Positions 5,884 through 6,512 of a stretch of DNA of 6,512 bases are shown here, piece by piece. The notes under the pieces are model-generated. The model saw only the letters and a program-made list of their open reading frames with translations. It made no database searches and was not told the DNA's origin. How positions within the stretch are numbered: position 1 is the first letter of the stretch; each line of letters opens with the position of its first letter. Source of the stretch: Desulfobacterales bacterium (lineage in GTDB: Bacteria; Desulfobacterota; Desulfobacteria; Desulfobacterales; Desulfosalsimonadaceae); NCBI GenBank assembly GCA_007127175.1, contig SKZX01000323.1, positions 1 to 6,512 of the forward strand. Reading direction: 5' to 3'. The position numbers and the translations under genes were made by a program.

Positions 5884-6174
5884 ATGACACGAAAAATCAT
5901 GGTTCTTTGTTTTTGCGCGGCAGCCCTTATGGCGACGGCCTTTTTCAGCGGTTGCGCAACCACGGCGCAGTTGGAAGAAGTCAGGGCTCTTGCGGTACAG
6001 TCTGCGACCAAGGCAGAAATGGCGGCGGCCCGGGCAGATGAGGCGTCTCAGAAGGTGGACGAATGCTGCACAGATGCACAGAAGGCGGCTGAAGAGGCAA
6101 AGGCCGCTGCAGCGCGTGCTGAAGCCGCAGCAGCAAAGTCCGAGCGGATTTTTGACAAGGTCAGCGGGAAGTAG
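5884..6174 (+). CDS. Braun/OprI-like alanine-rich outer-membrane lipoprotein ending in lysine
   Basis: A 96-aa precursor. Residues 1-23 are a lipoprotein signal peptide (MTRKIMVLCF...) with lipobox FSGC; Cys24 is the predicted lipidated residue. The Phe at the -3 position is less usual than Leu. The mature 73 residues form an alanine-rich helix with coiled-coil spacing (KAEMAAARADEASQKVDE, then Ala-rich repeats), closely resembling Pseudomonas OprI in style, including the RADEA and AQKA segments. The C-terminus is KVSGK: in Lpp and OprI the terminal lysine is covalently joined to peptidoglycan, so Lys96 is the predicted attachment site. Unusual features are the Cys61-Cys62 pair in the helix and a slightly longer mature chain than OprI (about 64) or Lpp (58). 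The transpeptidase immediately upstream would be the linking enzyme. CATAAT at 5851-5856 is a possible -10 for a separate promoter, but no good -35 matches. Confidence 0.85.
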   Translation: MTRKIMVLCFCAAALMATAFFSGCATTAQLEEVRALAVQSATKAEMAAARADEASQKVDECCTDAQKAAEEAKAAAARAEAAAAKSERIFDKVSGK

Positions 6175-6251
6175 CGTATCGGACCATCCTTGCAGTTTTA
6201 TTGGCTGCATCGTTGTAAAATGAATGGTCGCACAAGCGAAAATTACGGATT

Positions 6252-6284
6252 GGGGGGTGAATCATGCTTTCACCCCCCTTTTTT
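6252..6284 (+). terminator. Rho-independent terminator of the transpeptidase-lipoprotein unit
   Basis: A perfect 10-bp stem (GGGGGGTGAA / TTCACCCCCC) with a 7-base loop (TCATGCT) is followed at once by six T. It lies 78 bp after the lipoprotein stop. No T run follows on the minus strand, so it acts in the plus direction only. Confidence 0.95.
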
Positions 6285-6377
6285 GTGTGCCAGGCATGGC
6301 GTGGAACTTACAAGGTGAAGGTCCTTTGCGGGCCGTGGTGACAGGGGAGAATCTGCCTGCCGCTTCAATGCCGGTTT

Positions 6378-6512
6378 CTATTGTTTGTTTTTCAGGCGGA
6401 TCTCATCAATATACAGCGTCACGGATACCGTTTCCCGGGCCACAAAAAAGCCGATGCTGGAAATTTTTTCCATATCCATCTCCCGGGTTCGGGGCGCATT
6501 TTTTATCTGTGC
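6378..6512 (-). CDS. C-terminal fragment of an unidentified protein with a beta-sandwich-like end (partial)
   Basis: Frame open from the right edge of the window to a TAG at 6380-6378, giving 44 residues; the start lies outside. The visible end reads MEKISSIGFFVARETVSV then TLYIDEIRLKNKQ. The pattern of alternating hydrophobic strands ending in YIDEIRL is typical of the last strands of jelly-roll carbohydrate-binding or CIA30-like domains, but this is a resemblance seen by eye over a short stretch and no function is assigned. It is convergent to the lipoprotein gene, with the plus-strand terminator between them; no terminator of its own is obvious. Confidence 0.6.
   Translation of the reverse strand, partial: AQIKNAPRTREMDMEKISSIGFFVARETVSVTLYIDEIRLKNKQ

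Overview
The window looks like chromosomal DNA from a free-living Gram-negative bacterium. My best guess is a sulfate-reducing Desulfobacterota (Desulfobacterales-like) lineage. This is inferred from the style of the Hsp70-operon proteins, the mid-range base composition, a Braun/OprI-type outer-membrane lipoprotein and a palindromic intergenic element of a kind I associate with that group. No database was consulted.

Layout, left to right. Positions 1-3475 hold a minus-strand chaperone operon. In transcription order it contains a promoter (3447-3475), a MITE-like inverted-repeat element in the leader (3261-3426), a GrpE-like exchange factor (2394-3197), an Hsp70/DnaK-like protein whose TTG start overlaps the preceding stop (715-2397), and a J-domain-like protein that runs off the window (1-600). 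All three proteins are non-canonical. The GrpE-like protein has a long acidic tail. The Hsp70 lacks a helical lid and carries extra sequence between its ATPase and substrate domains. The J-like protein reads HPT where HPD is expected and has a duplicated C-terminal motif. Together they look like a complete, dedicated second Hsp70 machine rather than the housekeeping DnaK-DnaJ-GrpE set.

Positions 3555-4583 hold hypB and hypA on the minus strand, a two-gene nickel-insertion unit with a good sigma-70-like promoter at 4742-4770. Divergent from it on the plus strand are a secreted L,D-transpeptidase with a LysM-like region and a YkuD domain (4870-5787) and a small OprI/Lpp-like lipoprotein ending in lysine (5884-6174). 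That pair is closed by a strong rho-independent terminator (6252-6284). The two products fit together: YkuD enzymes join the C-terminal lysine of Braun-type lipoproteins to peptidoglycan.

At the right edge is the C-terminus of a minus-strand gene (6378-6512) with a beta-sandwich look, convergent to the lipoprotein gene.

The most novel content is the divergent three-gene Hsp70 operon. The neatest functional inference is the transpeptidase-lipoprotein pair.
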